Assembly: GCF_003254395.2 (NCBI RefSeq)
Contig: NC_037638.1
Span: 20,740,202 to 20,804,201 of the forward strand
DNA from: Apis mellifera
Lineage: Eukaryota > Arthropoda > Insecta > Hymenoptera > Apidae
Direction of reading: 5' to 3'
DNA length: 64,000 nt
This document shows, piece after piece, positions 1 through 13,558 of the stretch (position 1 is its first letter; each line of letters opens with the position of its first letter). The notes under the pieces are model-generated. The model had not been told where the DNA came from. It was given only the letters and a program-made list of their open reading frames with translations, and did not search any database. The position numbers were made by a program, and so were the translations under genes.

Positions 1-1044
1 TAAGGATACTTTGAAAGTTCGTATCTTTGACACTCTTTCCAGACCGAGTTTATCCGCGCGCGGAGATGCACGCGGATCCGCTGTCGCGACACTTCACAAA
101 GAGCAGCGGAGCTAATTTAAAGTGCAAGAAACTATGAGGACCTTCTGGCTGCTGTTTACCCAAAGTCTTTGCAGATGGTGTGTCGACCGTATCTTTTCGA
201 ATGCGGGCCCTTTGGAAGGATGCGCAACCATCCAGAAGAAACCGAGATTTCTCTTCCTTCTCTTCGGATCTTTAACGAATAATAATCTTCGCCGGAATAC
301 CGGAAGAGTATTACTTATCCATTAAAGCATTGTGATCGTCAATTCCTTTTTCGAATAATCCAAATTCATGCCACGTTCGTTAGATGCAAGATTCGATCAA
401 TTTTTGCATAATTAATTTAAAAAATTCGAAATGAAATTTTCAAGGCCAAATATAATTTTTTTCCCTGTAAAACGTTATCCAAGGAGAGAGAGGAAGATCG
501 TTATTCAACTTGCCTAATTACGCTAAACGCCAGCAAGAAGATTTTTTATTCTGGTATCCTGTTGGTATGTAAACATACAGGTTTCCCTCTGTCAATCTTC
601 TTTTATTCCATTTTCATCCCATTCGAAGTCGAATGAATCGAAAGTATGGAGAGTATCTTCGGTATTGACTTGCGGCCATTGATCGAGTTCAAAAAACCGG
701 TACCGGTTCTCTCGGAAACGGACGAAACATTACACTCTTGCGCCCCCCGTTGATCCCCATTGGATGCCCATTGGATCCGTAACGGCGGCGCGACAGCGAT
801 TTAAAAGGATTGAACGTGGAAGGGGCGCGAGCCCGATTTTAACAGATTCGAGTCGGCAACGTAATCGGTGGAACGATGCAAAAAAAATTCAATATCCCAA
901 CAATGGAACGTGCGGCCGATCGATCGGCGTGCACGTATCGTAGGAAGTCGTGAGTCTAGTCGGATTTCCCTGTACAGGCGACGGTAACGCTTGTTTGCCG
1001 CTCGTCCAGGGAAAAAAACCAGGCCCGGAAGCAGAAAGTCACGA
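1..1044. other. Non-coding stretch, nothing recognised
   Basis: Mixed AT-rich and CpG-rich sequence without splice-flanked open frames or repeats. Two short open frames (122-325 plus and 801-1082 minus) show no family signature, and the second runs into the inverted-repeat arm. Confidence 0.5.
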
Positions 1045-1091
1045 TTTTCGTGTCCGCTATCGCCCGACATTTGTCCGTCCATGAATCGTCC
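1045..1091 (+). repeat. Left arm of a long imperfect inverted repeat
   Basis: This 47-base arm matches the reverse complement of 1626-1673 with 45 identical positions, two mismatches and a one-base gap by manual alignment. Both arms contain GTGTCCGCTATCGC and CGTCCATGAATCGTCC. The similarity fades on the inner side into C/T-rich sequence (CCCCTTCCCT), which is also mirrored at the other arm. No transposase or target-site duplication was seen. Confidence 0.85.
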
Positions 1092-1625
1092 ACCCCCTTC
1101 CCTCTTTCATCCCCTCCTCTTTTGTCTCAATGACAATGAAAAGCAGAAACCGATTCGCGGGCTGACAATCGCGGCCATGATCAATAACCGTCACTATTTC
1201 CATTATAATGGAGTCGGAAATCGGTGAATCGGTTCATTCTGCGCGTTGTTTCGTGATTTCGATAACGAAAAACCACCGGGTCCCTAACAGAAGACGATAA
1301 ACCTCGTCGAGCTATGCGAGGTTCGATGTTTTTTTTTTTTTTTACAGGGGGTCGATTTATCCGTAGCTTTACAAATTCAAAAAAAATCAAGATCATTGAC
1401 GTTTAACATGATCGATTTATTTTAGCGAAGGTTGAAGATCATTCGCGGATCCATATTTGCGAGTTAACATCATCTAAAGATTTTTAAAAATTTTTACGAA
1501 CCTTGAGAGGATAATTTCTCCTTTCGAGGAAAATATTACTCGCATCCGTTGGCTCAGAAACAAGTCCAATCATATTTTTGAACGAAGAGATTAAGATTAA
1601 GGATCGGAGGGAGGAAGGGGAAGGG

Positions 1626-1673
1626 GACGATTCATGGACGAACGAAATGTCGAGCGATAGCGGACACGAAAAA
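1626..1673 (-). repeat. Right arm of the long imperfect inverted repeat
   Basis: This is the partner of 1045-1091 and contains GGACGATTCATGGACG and GCGATAGCGGACAC. The 534-base spacer between the arms has no open frame of note. A transcript crossing both arms would fold into a long hairpin; the pair could equally be the remnant of a fold-back element. Confidence 0.85.
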
Positions 1674-2280
1674 CTCGGGCGTATTATTAAGCGTTAAGCC
1701 TTTATCAAGATCTCTCTAATAAAGTTTCAAGCGTGCGATGTTTCAGAAAGCAGAGCACGGAATAAAAATAGAGATCCGAGAAAGGGCCGCCCCGAAATGT
1801 TCTCTCCCGACCTGTGCGGTGTTTTATTTACGTGGACGCGGGGGCGGTAAATAATAAACGGTGTGGCCTCGAGATTATCCTTCAACGAACACACCGATCG
1901 CGTACACGATATCTCACTATGCTTTTATTACATTATTCGACCGGTGAAGAAGGGAGGGGGAGGGGGAGCGAAAGAAATGCCTTTCTCTCGTTTCTCTTCG
2001 AGACTCTATCAGAAGCTTGAGTTCGCGGCACGTAGAAGAAATAAAGCTGGAGAGAGGTCGGCAATAAAAGCAACCCTTAAGGGTTGGCTGCGAGCTCGCC
2101 AAATAAATACATCCCCCAAACGTCACATACTGACAATATCTGGATCTTCTCGACGACGACTAGGAGCCGTTGAAAACTCATTGTTTCAAAACGAGGCTAC
2201 GTGACGTGATTTTCGACAGGGCACACTCGCAATTGTCAGCTTCCCCTAAGTAGCCTTTAATGTTTTTTCTTTTCGCCCTT

Positions 2281-2308
2281 CTTCCTTCCTTCCTTCCTTC
2301 CTTCCTTT
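2281..2308 (+). repeat. (TTCC)n microsatellite
   Basis: About seven tandem CTTC/TTCC units in a T- and C-rich context. Confidence 0.95.
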
Positions 2309-3324
2309 CTTCATCGCCTTTCCCCCCCAAACTTGTACCAGTTAATTGCTTCTTGTTATCGGATGGGTCATCAGCATTGGTCGAATCTCTCCATTTAGGG
2401 GTGTACTTACTCGTTAAAACTTGAAGTTATTAGGATTAGGGTGTGTTCAAGGTTATCAACTTACAACGTGATAATAAAACGAAGATTTATACGTGGGATG
2501 GAAAATTTCAATTGGTTTCGTTATATCAGAGAATTAGAGAGTTGTATTGAGAATCAATGTTTCTTTTTTCGTGTTGTTCAATATTCGTTTAATCGAGGAA
2601 TTTTTAAGCAGTTAAACACAATACGCTTGTAACGCTCAGAGTTTAAGAATGATCAATGTCGAGTTTCACAACTGTCATTAACAACGAGCTCGAAGATTGT
2701 GTTGGGATCGAGTTGCAAGATTTCCAAGTTGTTTTCAATTTAAAGCCTCTCCCAGAGTCTTTAGCTTTCAGAATTGTTAACATCTGAAATTGTTAACAAC
2801 GATCTCGAAGATGACAAAGTTGATCCAATTGTTAAAATCTGGGATCTTCTCCTCTCTCGAATTTTCAGATTCTTTCAGAGAAAAATTTCGAAATTAATCG
2901 AGGACGTTTCGGAAAATTTGAAAAGGACACATCTGTCGTTTCGGAGACTGGAATTCGAATATGGCGGTTTCCGCGTTGGTTCCAATCTCTGGGGTATATC
3001 CTCGAGTTTATTTTCGAATCGCTTCGTTGTTTGCCCGTTGGAGATTTGACCGGGGGGAAAAAATTTATTTTATCATGTATACCGGGCGGACATTCGATAG
3101 GGCGCGGCCAGTCACTCTGATCCACTTTTTTTCAACGGAATAAACCAACGGTGTCAAAGCCGTTGAGAATCCGGTAAATCGGATAACATTCAAATCGACG
3201 CGACGGTTAAAAGCACCGCGGTGAAACCATTATACGATATTGGATGGGAGGGGCATGAATTTACGAACGCCAAAAGCACCTTGAAATTATGAAATCGTTC
3301 TGAAATGCACATGGGGCTCGCTCG

Positions 3325-3368
<44 letters not shown>

Positions 3369-3398
3369 AGGTATATATATATATATATATATATATAC
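3325..3398. repeat. (AT)n microsatellite, interrupted
   Basis: Two AT runs separated by a short CAAGG interruption near 3367; the longest simple AT tract in the window. Confidence 0.95.
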
Positions 3399-4800
3399 GT
3401 TCGGTAAATGCGTTCGATTTCTGTTAGCAAATATTATCACCGTGAATGACATAATTTGCAAGTTGAACGAGCGGCGACGATAAAGCTAAGCATCAAACTT
3501 CTATTCACGATTAAAGCTCATAACGTATCTCACGATATGATGAATATGATTGTGAACATTGGAGCGAATAAAAGCTGATCATTCAAAATAATTTCCAATC
3601 CACCTTAATATATATATATACGATCGAAAGCATAATTATCGAAGGATCGAGAGGGAAATAATTTCTCTTCGAAATTAAAAAAAAAAGTAGATTTAATATC
3701 GCTTTCGAATACATCCTTTTTCAAATATAATAAATTTCAAAATTCATCCACGGAAAATTCAATGAACGGAAATGACAGATAACATTTATCGAAATACGTA
3801 TCCAACGTAGCGTTTCTCTCCACGGTGAAAACGAAGACAGAATTCAAATAAAGAAGAAAGGATGTATTCGCGCAACTTCCATAAAGGAATCTTTCGATTC
3901 CTAGGAAAGCATGGCAGCATGGAGTGCTCGAGGCCTCCGAGATTGCCGTTATCCGAACGACGCCGTTCGGGCTCAACACCCGCGCAATATATCTAACTGG
4001 CCAGTGGTTCACCTTTGACCCTGTAACCGTATATAACTGGTAAGATCTCACACGTACGCGGCACCCTGGTCCCTATCTCTGTCCCTGTTCCACGCACACG
4101 AGCACGTGGAATGGATGCACACACCCTCTTTTATACTGGATCCAGGGGTTAACCGTCTCGCCCCGACCTGCTTCGCATGGAAAATAGCCCAGTCTTTGTC
4201 CTTACTTTCTCGCCACGGTTACGTGTCTTACGTGGTATGCGCGATATGCACACCGTGCGTTTCATAAAGAGCGACTAGAGTTCGAAAGAGAGCGGAAAAC
4301 ACGATGGAAAAATAACGTGGAAATGTAAAATTACGGATCTCGTTTCAGTAGGAAGATATAAGATATAAAATAGAATGGTTGTTGATCGAATCGTAAGAGT
4401 TTAAGATCTTTGTCGAGTTATATCATTGATGATGTTCTTCGAAGACTTGCAATTTTCGTGGAGTATTTTTTTTTGGAGAGGTATTTGTCGAAGGTATATT
4501 CGATCTATTTTTTTTTTTTTTAGCAACGTTCAAAATATTGGGACAAAAATTTTGGGATCTGGAAATAGAGAAATTATAGTTGCCGTAGTAACTGTTCATT
4601 TTTGGAATTGAAAGGTCACGATAGAGTTTTGGCCATTCTATCTGTTTTCATTTTTCTTTATCAACTGTTTTTCGCGGTGCTTTCAAAAGTTATTTCACGA
4701 AGATCGATAAACCCAGTAATAACGTTCTCGCAAATATAAATATCAAAAACGAATGCGAACCGAAATATAACCCAGATATCCATAAATTCCACAGGGACAA

Positions 4801-4830
4801 AAAAATAAATAAATAAATAAATAAAATAAA
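4801..4830 (+). repeat. (AAAT)n microsatellite
   Basis: Tandem AAAT/AATA units, about seven copies with one short unit near the end. Confidence 0.9.
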
Positions 4831-6673
4831 CAAAGATATTTCTTCGTTTGAAACAACGTGGTTTACGCAAAATAGATAGGTGATAGCCGATCGGTTGCGA
4901 AAACGATGGTTATATTTGACGAAATTTTAAACGATCGAAAGGAAACGTTCGATCGAAGAGACGATATCATTCGCGAATATCCCCCATGATCCTATAAATA
5001 GCCTTCGAGCTTGTTATATAATTTTCGAACGCATTTACATCGAATGCTGCCCATTGAATTTTACGATTTATCGTTGGATTATATTGCGAAGGAATTGTGA
5101 AATTGTTTGACATTTATATTGTACGACTCTACGTGTGTTCATAAAGTCAAGAATTTTTGAATGACGTGCATAGATAAACGATAAAGTTATTGTTTTATAT
5201 GACACGATATATTTTCAGATGAAGCTATTCGATAAAAGAAGTGAAGAAATTTATAGTTTAAATATTTATATACATATATATATTCTTGGAATATTGCATG
5301 TCGATCATCGAGACGAGAAAAAGAATGCGTGAATTGTATTACATTTCTGAATCTCGTAATTTTTAATCAAGTTGAATTGTAATTTCGTTAAATTATTTTT
5401 ACATCGTTTTCTTCTCGCGAGTAAAATTATTACATAAATAATAATTTTGATTTACATTTTCTTTTTTCATTATAATAGATTCAATTATAAATAACTATTT
5501 CTTTGAAAACTCCGTGAAGAATATTACAGTTTCGTGGAGGAAACGCGTTCCAATTTCAACAATACTCTTCTCTCGAGATTTCGGAATTTACTTTTGTCTC
5601 TCACCTGTTTGAAAAAGTGAAAAAAAAAAAAAGAAAAAGAAATTTTTCACGGAGGCTTAATGAACGCAATTGTTTCTTATTTTTAAGATCATCTTTGTTC
5701 GGAGGGTTCGAAGGTTAAATGGGTCAGCTTGTACACAGACCGCGAGCTTTCTCGAGACCGTATTTTATTTTCCACGGAAGTCAACTGTTTTGCGATATTC
5801 AGTTTCTGAACAAAAACAGCGCACGGAAAATAGAAACGTGACTCGTGTGTATGAGCGGCACCCCGGAAAGCGATACCTACATTTTATCTGAAATTTTTCT
5901 CTGCTTTCGGGCAACGGTCTTTTTTTCATTCTGATATAAATTATTATATAATCTCGAGAAATATGAATATTTCATTTGAAATATCGAAAATAATTGAAAC
6001 ATTGAAACCGGAGAACAGAGAGAGAGAGAAAAAACTGATCGTGAGGATAATTAAATAGTAGAATATCCGAATCGAATCATTATAGCAAAAAATATTCGTT
6101 TCATTAAAAAGTCCATTTTATTAGAAAAATTGTATAATTTCGATAGTTTGAGATGAAATATTTGAATAATATATTATATCAATTCATGTGGAGAACGTGA
6201 CGAAGGAGAGGAAGACAAATTTTATTACTTTTCGATGACAATGGAAGAAATTATAAACAAATTGTATATCAAAAAGCTAGAAAGATCTTTCACGTGTCTT
6301 ACTTCGATTCGTTAAAAAAAAAAGAAGATGCAGAATAAAATTAAAATTGAGATACATCCTTGAATCCTTTGCGCATTATATTCGAACGAAACATTTCAAA
6401 TTGTTCGCAAAAAAAAAAAAAAAATTTGGATGGAAAGATTTAACGGAATCTTGAAAGGAAATCTAAACCGGATCCCTTCAACTTTTATTATCTGTTTCTT
6501 GCACGACTAAACGGAAGCGCCCTTCTAGCTTCACCTTGTTAAACATCTCCACTCTTGCCCGATCAATGAGAAAGCCGTTATAGTAATTGCTCTCTGTACT
6601 CTTCAACCTAGAAAAGCCGAACGTCATCGGCGAATCGATCGATCGGTACGCGCGTGCTTGCTCGAGTTTGAAA

Positions 6674-6707
6674 CCAACGATCGATCGATCGATCGATCGA
6701 TCGTTGG
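6674..6707. repeat. 34-bp perfect palindrome built on (GATC)n
   Basis: CCAACGATCG and then repeated GATC units to CGATCGTTGG. The flanks CCAA and TTGG make the whole 34 bases exactly self-complementary, beyond the simple repeat itself. Further CGATCG words flank it on both sides (near 6635-6645 and 6709-6714). Confidence 0.95.
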
Positions 6708-7530
6708 GTCGATCGTGTGTGCGCACTTATACGAAGAATTTTTCTCGGCGTACACGGGGATTAATGAAACGGAACGATCTGCAGGAAGGAAAACGTCATT
6801 ACGACAGTCAATATTTGATCGGTGCTCGACGGGAGGCTGCTGAACGGCAGACATCTTTCCTTCCTTCGTGTGCGCAACAATGCTATTGGGAGGCTCTTCG
6901 ACGCCTTCACTTCCGGTGTAACGCTCGCCTTTGCAGCGACACGAGACGCGATGCAAGTGGGAAATTGATCATCGTACGAGCAGTCTTGTGGAATTATTTA
7001 TTACGACAAATTCATATCGTATTTTCTTCGATCGAAGAAACGCAAATTAAGATTTTTTTGTAAACCATAATTTAATTCCAATAGTAAGAGTAAGTATCTC
7101 AACTTTTATTCGAAATTTCCTCGACGTTGGGAAAATTCCACGATTCGTATCTAATCTATTTCCCGCAAAAGTTTGTCCTCGCGTCCAAAGTTGGCCGCAA
7201 GACGGTATGTTCGAGCGATGAAACGAATCGAGGATAAGCAAAAGGTGGTCGAGGATACAATTCCATTACCCGCGTTCCTGTTCGCCCGCAATCGCGTTTC
7301 CAGTTCCTCGCCTCCGGCCGGGCGATCGACGATTTCTTTTTTCGCCGTCCAACGAACCGTTTGTTCGAACCCCGTATCGGTGGACATGGAATTCTCCGAC
7401 GACTTTCAGCTAACGTCGGCGTTAATAGATGGTCGTCGAACACGATGTCGTGTTATCTTTGATCACCGTTCTAATTTAATCGGCGAAAAATATAATTGAA
7501 ATCGAGCCGAACGTTTCCATTCCCTCGATA

Positions 7531-7573
7531 TATTTTCTTTTTCTTTCTTTTTCTTTCTTTCTTTCTTTCTTTT
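7531..7573 (+). repeat. (CTTT)n microsatellite
   Basis: CTTT/TTTC units in tandem with a few pure-T interruptions. Confidence 0.9.
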
Positions 7574-10500
7574 GTATATCTTTGTCTCTCCTCGTTTCCT
7601 TTATCGATGCTCGGTTCGTCGTTACTTCTTTCTCCGCACGCTCATTTCCGCAAATTCAGCTCGCCAAGCTTAGCTGTTAATTGAATTTCGGCGGGTTAAT
7701 TAATTTGATTCGATTCTCCACGCGAATTACATCCGATAACGAAGAACCGACACGATATCCTTCCGATGAATACATTCGAACCGATTACAATCCAAGGAAT
7801 TTCGCTTCAAATTGCATAGATTGCTTTTACGCGTTCCCCGTGATTCATAGTTGCTGGTTTCCGTTTCGCTAGCTGTTTCCACCAAATATCTCCTACTACG
7901 CTCTCCCGTATTACATAGGGGTAGTAACCATTTCACGCGTTTCACGTTCAATTTTTCGATTGTCCACTCGATCGAATGGCCTTTTTTTTTTCCCCTTTTT
8001 TATCTTTCTTTTTTTTCCTCGTCGTTCCAATTGTTCGAACTGATTTTAACGCGTTCGCGTTCCATTGGCACGGGTCGTTTTACGATGAATACGAAATATC
8101 TTCAATTTAAATATTTACATTACATAGCGAAATTACCGATTGTTCATACTACGGGGAACGTCGATAGAATGATTGATTGAAGTATGAAATATAGTGGCAT
8201 ATTTTCACATCCTTTGTAATGCACTTTCAATCGTCTTTTTTTTTTTTTCATTTTACGAAGAACGCTTCGTATATAAAATCGTACGCGATCGTAACGTGAA
8301 AATAATTATAATAAACAATTAAATAAAGTGAACCATAACGAACCTTTTGTAACATCGAAATTTAACAATTCGCGAAATATTCATTTCTTTGAAATTAACG
8401 AATGACAAAGAAAACAGACTACTTAATAATTCAATAAAAAAAATTACTACACCCCTTCGTCCAAGCAGAACACTCTTACGTATCAATTAACTCCGATGAT
8501 AAGTCAACCATGGAAACTACCCTTCCAAATCCTACTTCCAACCCCCCCGCTCGAATGAAAAGCAACGACACACCCCTCCACCCTATCCACTGTCTCCCCG
8601 CTATCCAATCTTACCCATCGGCTCATCAAAATCGATTCTGCCCCGCAAATTACATTTACCCTGCCTATAAGCAGATAAATATGGATGAAGCTACGAAGCG
8701 AGGAGGAATAATTGTGGAAAATTGACCAAGCCACGGGAAACCAGATCGGTCTTAATTGATAGACACGCCGCTTCCGTCTGTTCTCCGGCTGAGAATGGGA
8801 GGGGCGATCGCCTCCGTGCATCCGCTTATAATCCGATTTCTCCCCCCCCCCCTCGGAGGGTGGGGGTTAAGCCGTCTGCACGCGTATACACGTACGAATC
8901 TCGAAAGTAAACTCTCTTCCGCGCGCGCGTCGTCGATGCAAATGTTTGCTTACTCGGCAAGTCGCGTCATCGCCGTCACGAGCGACGCCCTCGAATCGCG
9001 CCCTAGGTAGCCGGCTTACAGGGATACAGCGTCTTCTGTCGCTCGCATTGAGTTTGCCCTCCCACGGACGAATCCGCCACGAATTCGAGCGGCGATACGA
9101 TACGAAACGGCGCCGACCACACCATCGTATGCGCCATATTCCACAGGCTGCATCCCATCGTGCGGACGATAACGCGAGGAGAACGTGCTCGAACGAATGC
9201 TACCATCCGCGATAAGCTAATACGAGAGACTTGAGAGGCTTGGGGAGAGGGAAGCTTGGAGATTTTGTCCATTGAGTGGCTCCAAGGGACGCTGTCAATA
9301 ATCTTGAATATATATATGTTGTCGAGAAAATTATCTTGAATAACTTTTTCATACGATTTTTCAGATTTCGAACGATGAAGAATAAAGGTGTTAAATTATA
9401 TTTCTCGTTCCCAGAAACCAGGTATAAATAATATCATCCCCGTTCCAGTAAATTTGTCGATCGTTTTCCAGACGGTAACTGAGGCGGAAGAAGAAGAAGA
9501 AAGAAAAAAAACAATTTCCGCGACATTTGTCGCACGCGTTACGCTCCTTCTTCGGAGCGGAAACGAGCGGATCCGGGCGAAAACAAAGGCGTGACCGCGG
9601 AAAGCGTCGCGTCCATAGATGGGGTAACACGGGAAACGCGACGGCGGTGCCCACGGGAATCGGTGTCGCGGCCAGAGATTAATGGCGCTTTCGTCCGAAA
9701 CGCAATTTACCGTGGAATCGACATGGAACGATGACCCGCCACGGACGTGGGAAACCGTCCTTCCAACTTGCCCGTTGACGGAGAAAAAGGACGGCCGTTT
9801 CGGGGCTCGACGATGAACCGTGCCTCAATATCGCAGGTCGGTTAATCATCCTTTCGGAACGGAGTTGCATTAGCCGGTGACGTCTTGTTCACGGTCTCGT
9901 GAAAGAGATATTTTTAAAGATAGATCGAGAGCTTTCACTTATCATCGATTTATTTCCCGTGAAGCTATTGTAACCGGTAAGTTAAGATGTTCCGCTTCTA
10001 TATTATTATTTTTTTAAGATATTGTGATGGATATCATTTTCTTTTTGTAAAACAGAAGAGAATAGAATTTACAAAAAGATGAAATATTTATTTTTACTTC
10101 AGTTATATCTTTTTTAATTTTCGTTCGATTTTGGATTTACACTTCAAAAGATTACAATATTAATATTAAATTGAAACGATTAAGGAGAGAGAAAGAGATT
10201 ACTCGTTTCAAACGCGACACGAATAAATTATGCTCTGCGAGAAACGAAAAGATGTCCGTCACGATTTGCCGTTAATTTCGCTAGTGCCAATTTCCAACCA
10301 GAAATCGAAATAACAGACCTCTCTATTTCGTCCTGTATGCTCTCATAACAGGAATGTGCCACGGGCCATCTTACATCCGACTATCGGCCGCGTGCAAACC
10401 TCGCGAGAAGCCCTGGTCAGCGATAAAACCAATCACGTAGAAAGCGGGGATTAACATTCGGCCGAGCAGAAGCGATCGAAATCCGATTAGAATTACCCAA

Positions 10501-11038
10501 GTATTTGAATAATCGGGTGGTATCGAAACAATCGTCTTGGCAAAGCGATAAATTCCGCTTTCGAAGATCTCTGATAGCGTAATTTAATTATCGGGATAGG
10601 AATAGCCGATAATTTGTTAGTTCTAGTCCCGATAATTTGAAGAATCTTTTTTACAATTTTCAAATTTTCCAAAATACTTAGGAGAATATTAAAGAAGGCA
10701 AATTATTAATTTTTGTAATGGTATATTTTATTGGAAATTTGGAATTGTAATGTGATATTTCGTTAAATTTTTACGAATAGTGAAATAAGTAGTCTTTTTT
10801 TTTTACAGTTATTACAATAAAATCAACGACTATGTTATATGTTTTATATAAACTCGATACATCGATATAAAACAAAATTAGTCAAGTATCGTGTAACACA
10901 ATAATTATTGACCTATTTTTCGTTGTTTTAAATTAAATGTATATATATATCGTATTTCTGAAATTAATATATTTGACAATAAAACATATCGATTTTTCAA
11001 AAGACACGCGTCCATTAGTACGCTTTTACCGCAGCACA

Positions 11039-11061
11039 TATATATATATATATATATATAT
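11039..11061. repeat. (AT)n microsatellite
   Basis: Uninterrupted AT/TA dinucleotides between GCAC and TTCCCC. Confidence 0.95.
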
Positions 11062-12815
11062 TCCCCCATTAACAACCAACGTTATCAATTTCGAAGCATC
11101 CTTCTGCTAGTGAAATTATATACACGTATAAATTTGCCAGTAACCGTACTTGTATTTACCGCAACATATACATAATTGAATCATAAAACGAGACCACTCT
11201 AAACATACCGCATTGACCAGACATCGTAATCATATCGTTACTCTCTCATACCATTACATCAATTGAACACGTTACACGTTTATCTAACCCATCCCAACAA
11301 ACAAACAAAATGCTCTCATGATCTTTTGATCGTATAAATATCATCGTTTCATTTAAACCAAATACTTAATACGTTGAATAAAACATATCCCGGCTATCTT
11401 CTCTCGCGAATTAAACATTCATTAAAATATAAAATCGATGAATAATTAAACCGTATACAATCTCTCGATTCTACATCAACGAAGGGGGTTATAAAGCGTT
11501 ACTTCGAATTATCGGAAATGGTCTCCATACTAATCATCAGAAGACGAGGATGGAATAATCATCGAGAAACGAAGGAAAAACGAAGAATCGAACAACCGAT
11601 TAACGCCGATAATAAGACAAAATAGCTGGCGTTTATTTTCGAAGCGTTAATTTTTCACCCCCTTCCCTCCCCCTTCTACGTATAGCTGTGTTAGGCTAAG
11701 CATGAATTATGAACACATTACGGGCGGGATACAAATTGATTTATGGTCACGGCGTCGCGGCGTGCATACCTAATATCCCCTGGCGATATTCTTCAGCCTT
11801 GGTGCAAGGCGGGTCAGGGAATACGATTAATCTGCATAGCAGATCGCGTCAGATTCGCTAATAGCGCTTTTATGATATTCCATCCCGAGCTCCACTGTCT
11901 CTGGCGTCTTGACAAGAAGAAGACCGTGGAGAAAAAAAAAAGAAAGAAAGGAAGGGAGAAAAGGAAGGAGGAAGAGGAAGATTCGCGAACGATTTCCACG
12001 ACGGATTTCCCACTTCCTCTCTCGGACGAAAGATTTTTAAAAATTGTCTCGAGATTTGCTTGGATCGGTAGTTGCATTTTTATGAACGGAAATAGGAAAA
12101 GAGGGAAAGCGATTCCTGTTATACACCGAAATATTCCCCGAAATATAATTTATCGCGACACGTTTGGTGATAACGGCGGATGAGGAAAATTCAAAGTTTT
12201 TAAATCTTAACGATCGAAATATTTCCTAGCCTTTAAAACTTTAAACCTATTAAGTATCGTAGACGCGAGTTAAAGTTTCAGAACAAATACTGGAAAATTT
12301 AAACGAGGCAAGTATTAGCTTCGCACTGTGAAACATGAACTTCGACTTAAGAAATAATCTCCGTCCATTAAATACGAGCTCGATATTTTTCACACTTCTC
12401 GAAATTTTACATTCTTTCTGGAATAATTCGAAGTTCGAGTTCTCGAGTTTTTAATCGACGATAAAAATGACAAGAGCCAACGAATTCTTCTTCTCCCTTT
12501 CTTATCCATTCAGAAATTCTTGTATTTTAGATTTGGTATGTAGTTTAAGAGAGGTCCGGTTACCGGAATTGCGCAGAGGGGTGAAACGAAAATATTTCCC
12601 TAAATATATAGTGCACCGAACTTTTCTCGTCTCTCTCTCTCTCGTAAAAAGCAGAAAAAATTCCTACAATCGATGTAACGCTGAAAGCAAATTCCTTTCT
12701 CCCGCTGTTATCCCCGAAAATCGTTATATTTTAGAAGGGACGAGAACGTGCATGCGAAATTCGTGCGATCGAGACCCGAAGTGTCTTCGTAAATATTGTG
12801 CCCGAGCTTTTCAGA

Positions 12816-12818
<3 letters not shown>

Positions 12819-12858
<40 letters not shown>
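12819..12858 (+). repeat. (CT)n microsatellite
   Basis: About 19 uninterrupted TC dinucleotides followed by a short T run. Confidence 0.95.
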
Positions 12859-12861
<3 letters not shown>

Positions 12862-13536
12862 CATAAAAAGGTAAAAAGCAATTCAACTCCGTTGCGATGA
12901 CATCGGGAACGAATGTTTGTTCTCTTTTATTGGCTCTAAAAGCGATTGCGTTTTCTGGGAAAAAATACGCGGGAGGGAATCGCGATTTTCTACGATCGAA
13001 TTAATTTAAGAAATATTTGTTTGAATATTTAAAAAAATTCATTATACATATATATATGAGAAAAATAATATCTTTCTTTTTATATAGAAATTTCCATCGA
13101 GATTTCGATACATCGATTATCTCTCACAATCGATTCGAATAAAAAACTCTCCATAATCCATTATATTAACCGTAAATATCTCTCTATGCGATTAGTTTCT
13201 TAATGGATTTTGGCGCGTGATCGTGAAATTTTCAACTGTCAGAGACGGATCGAAGGCACTTTCGATCGATGGGCGACAAAATACGCGATAACTCGACCGA
13301 ATTTTGTTTAATCTTCCTCAATTCCGTTCATTAATGGTGGAAAGCATTCCGGATGCGCTTCACATGTTAATTACACGGCTATTAAATTGCCGCCGTGATC
13401 ATTACCGGGGGTTGAACCGAGCTGCCAATACACTCGTTTCCGTACACTGTACCATCGGTTAATGGGTGTCGTTGCATATTTTACCGGAAAAATATATTCG
13501 CCAACTCGTGTGACAGGGCACGAGAGAACGGCGATC

Positions 13537-13558
13537 TTTTTTTTTTTTTTTTTTTTTT
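13537..13558 (+). repeat. Poly-T run
   Basis: 22 consecutive T residues; a second T run follows about 20 bases downstream. Confidence 0.95.

Larger units (their letters stand above)
1674..6673. other. Non-coding stretch with microsatellites
   Basis: AT-rich sequence without a supportable gene. It contains TTCC, AT and AAAT microsatellites, plus a short degenerate direct repeat: TTAACAACGAGCTCGAAGAT near 2680 recurs as TTAACAACGATCTCGAAGAT near 2793. The open frames in it are short and unrelated to known families. Confidence 0.5.

Noticed and set aside
12467..12874. 135-codon plus-strand open frame
   Set aside because: Its end is translated (CT)n microsatellite and the rest has no motif.
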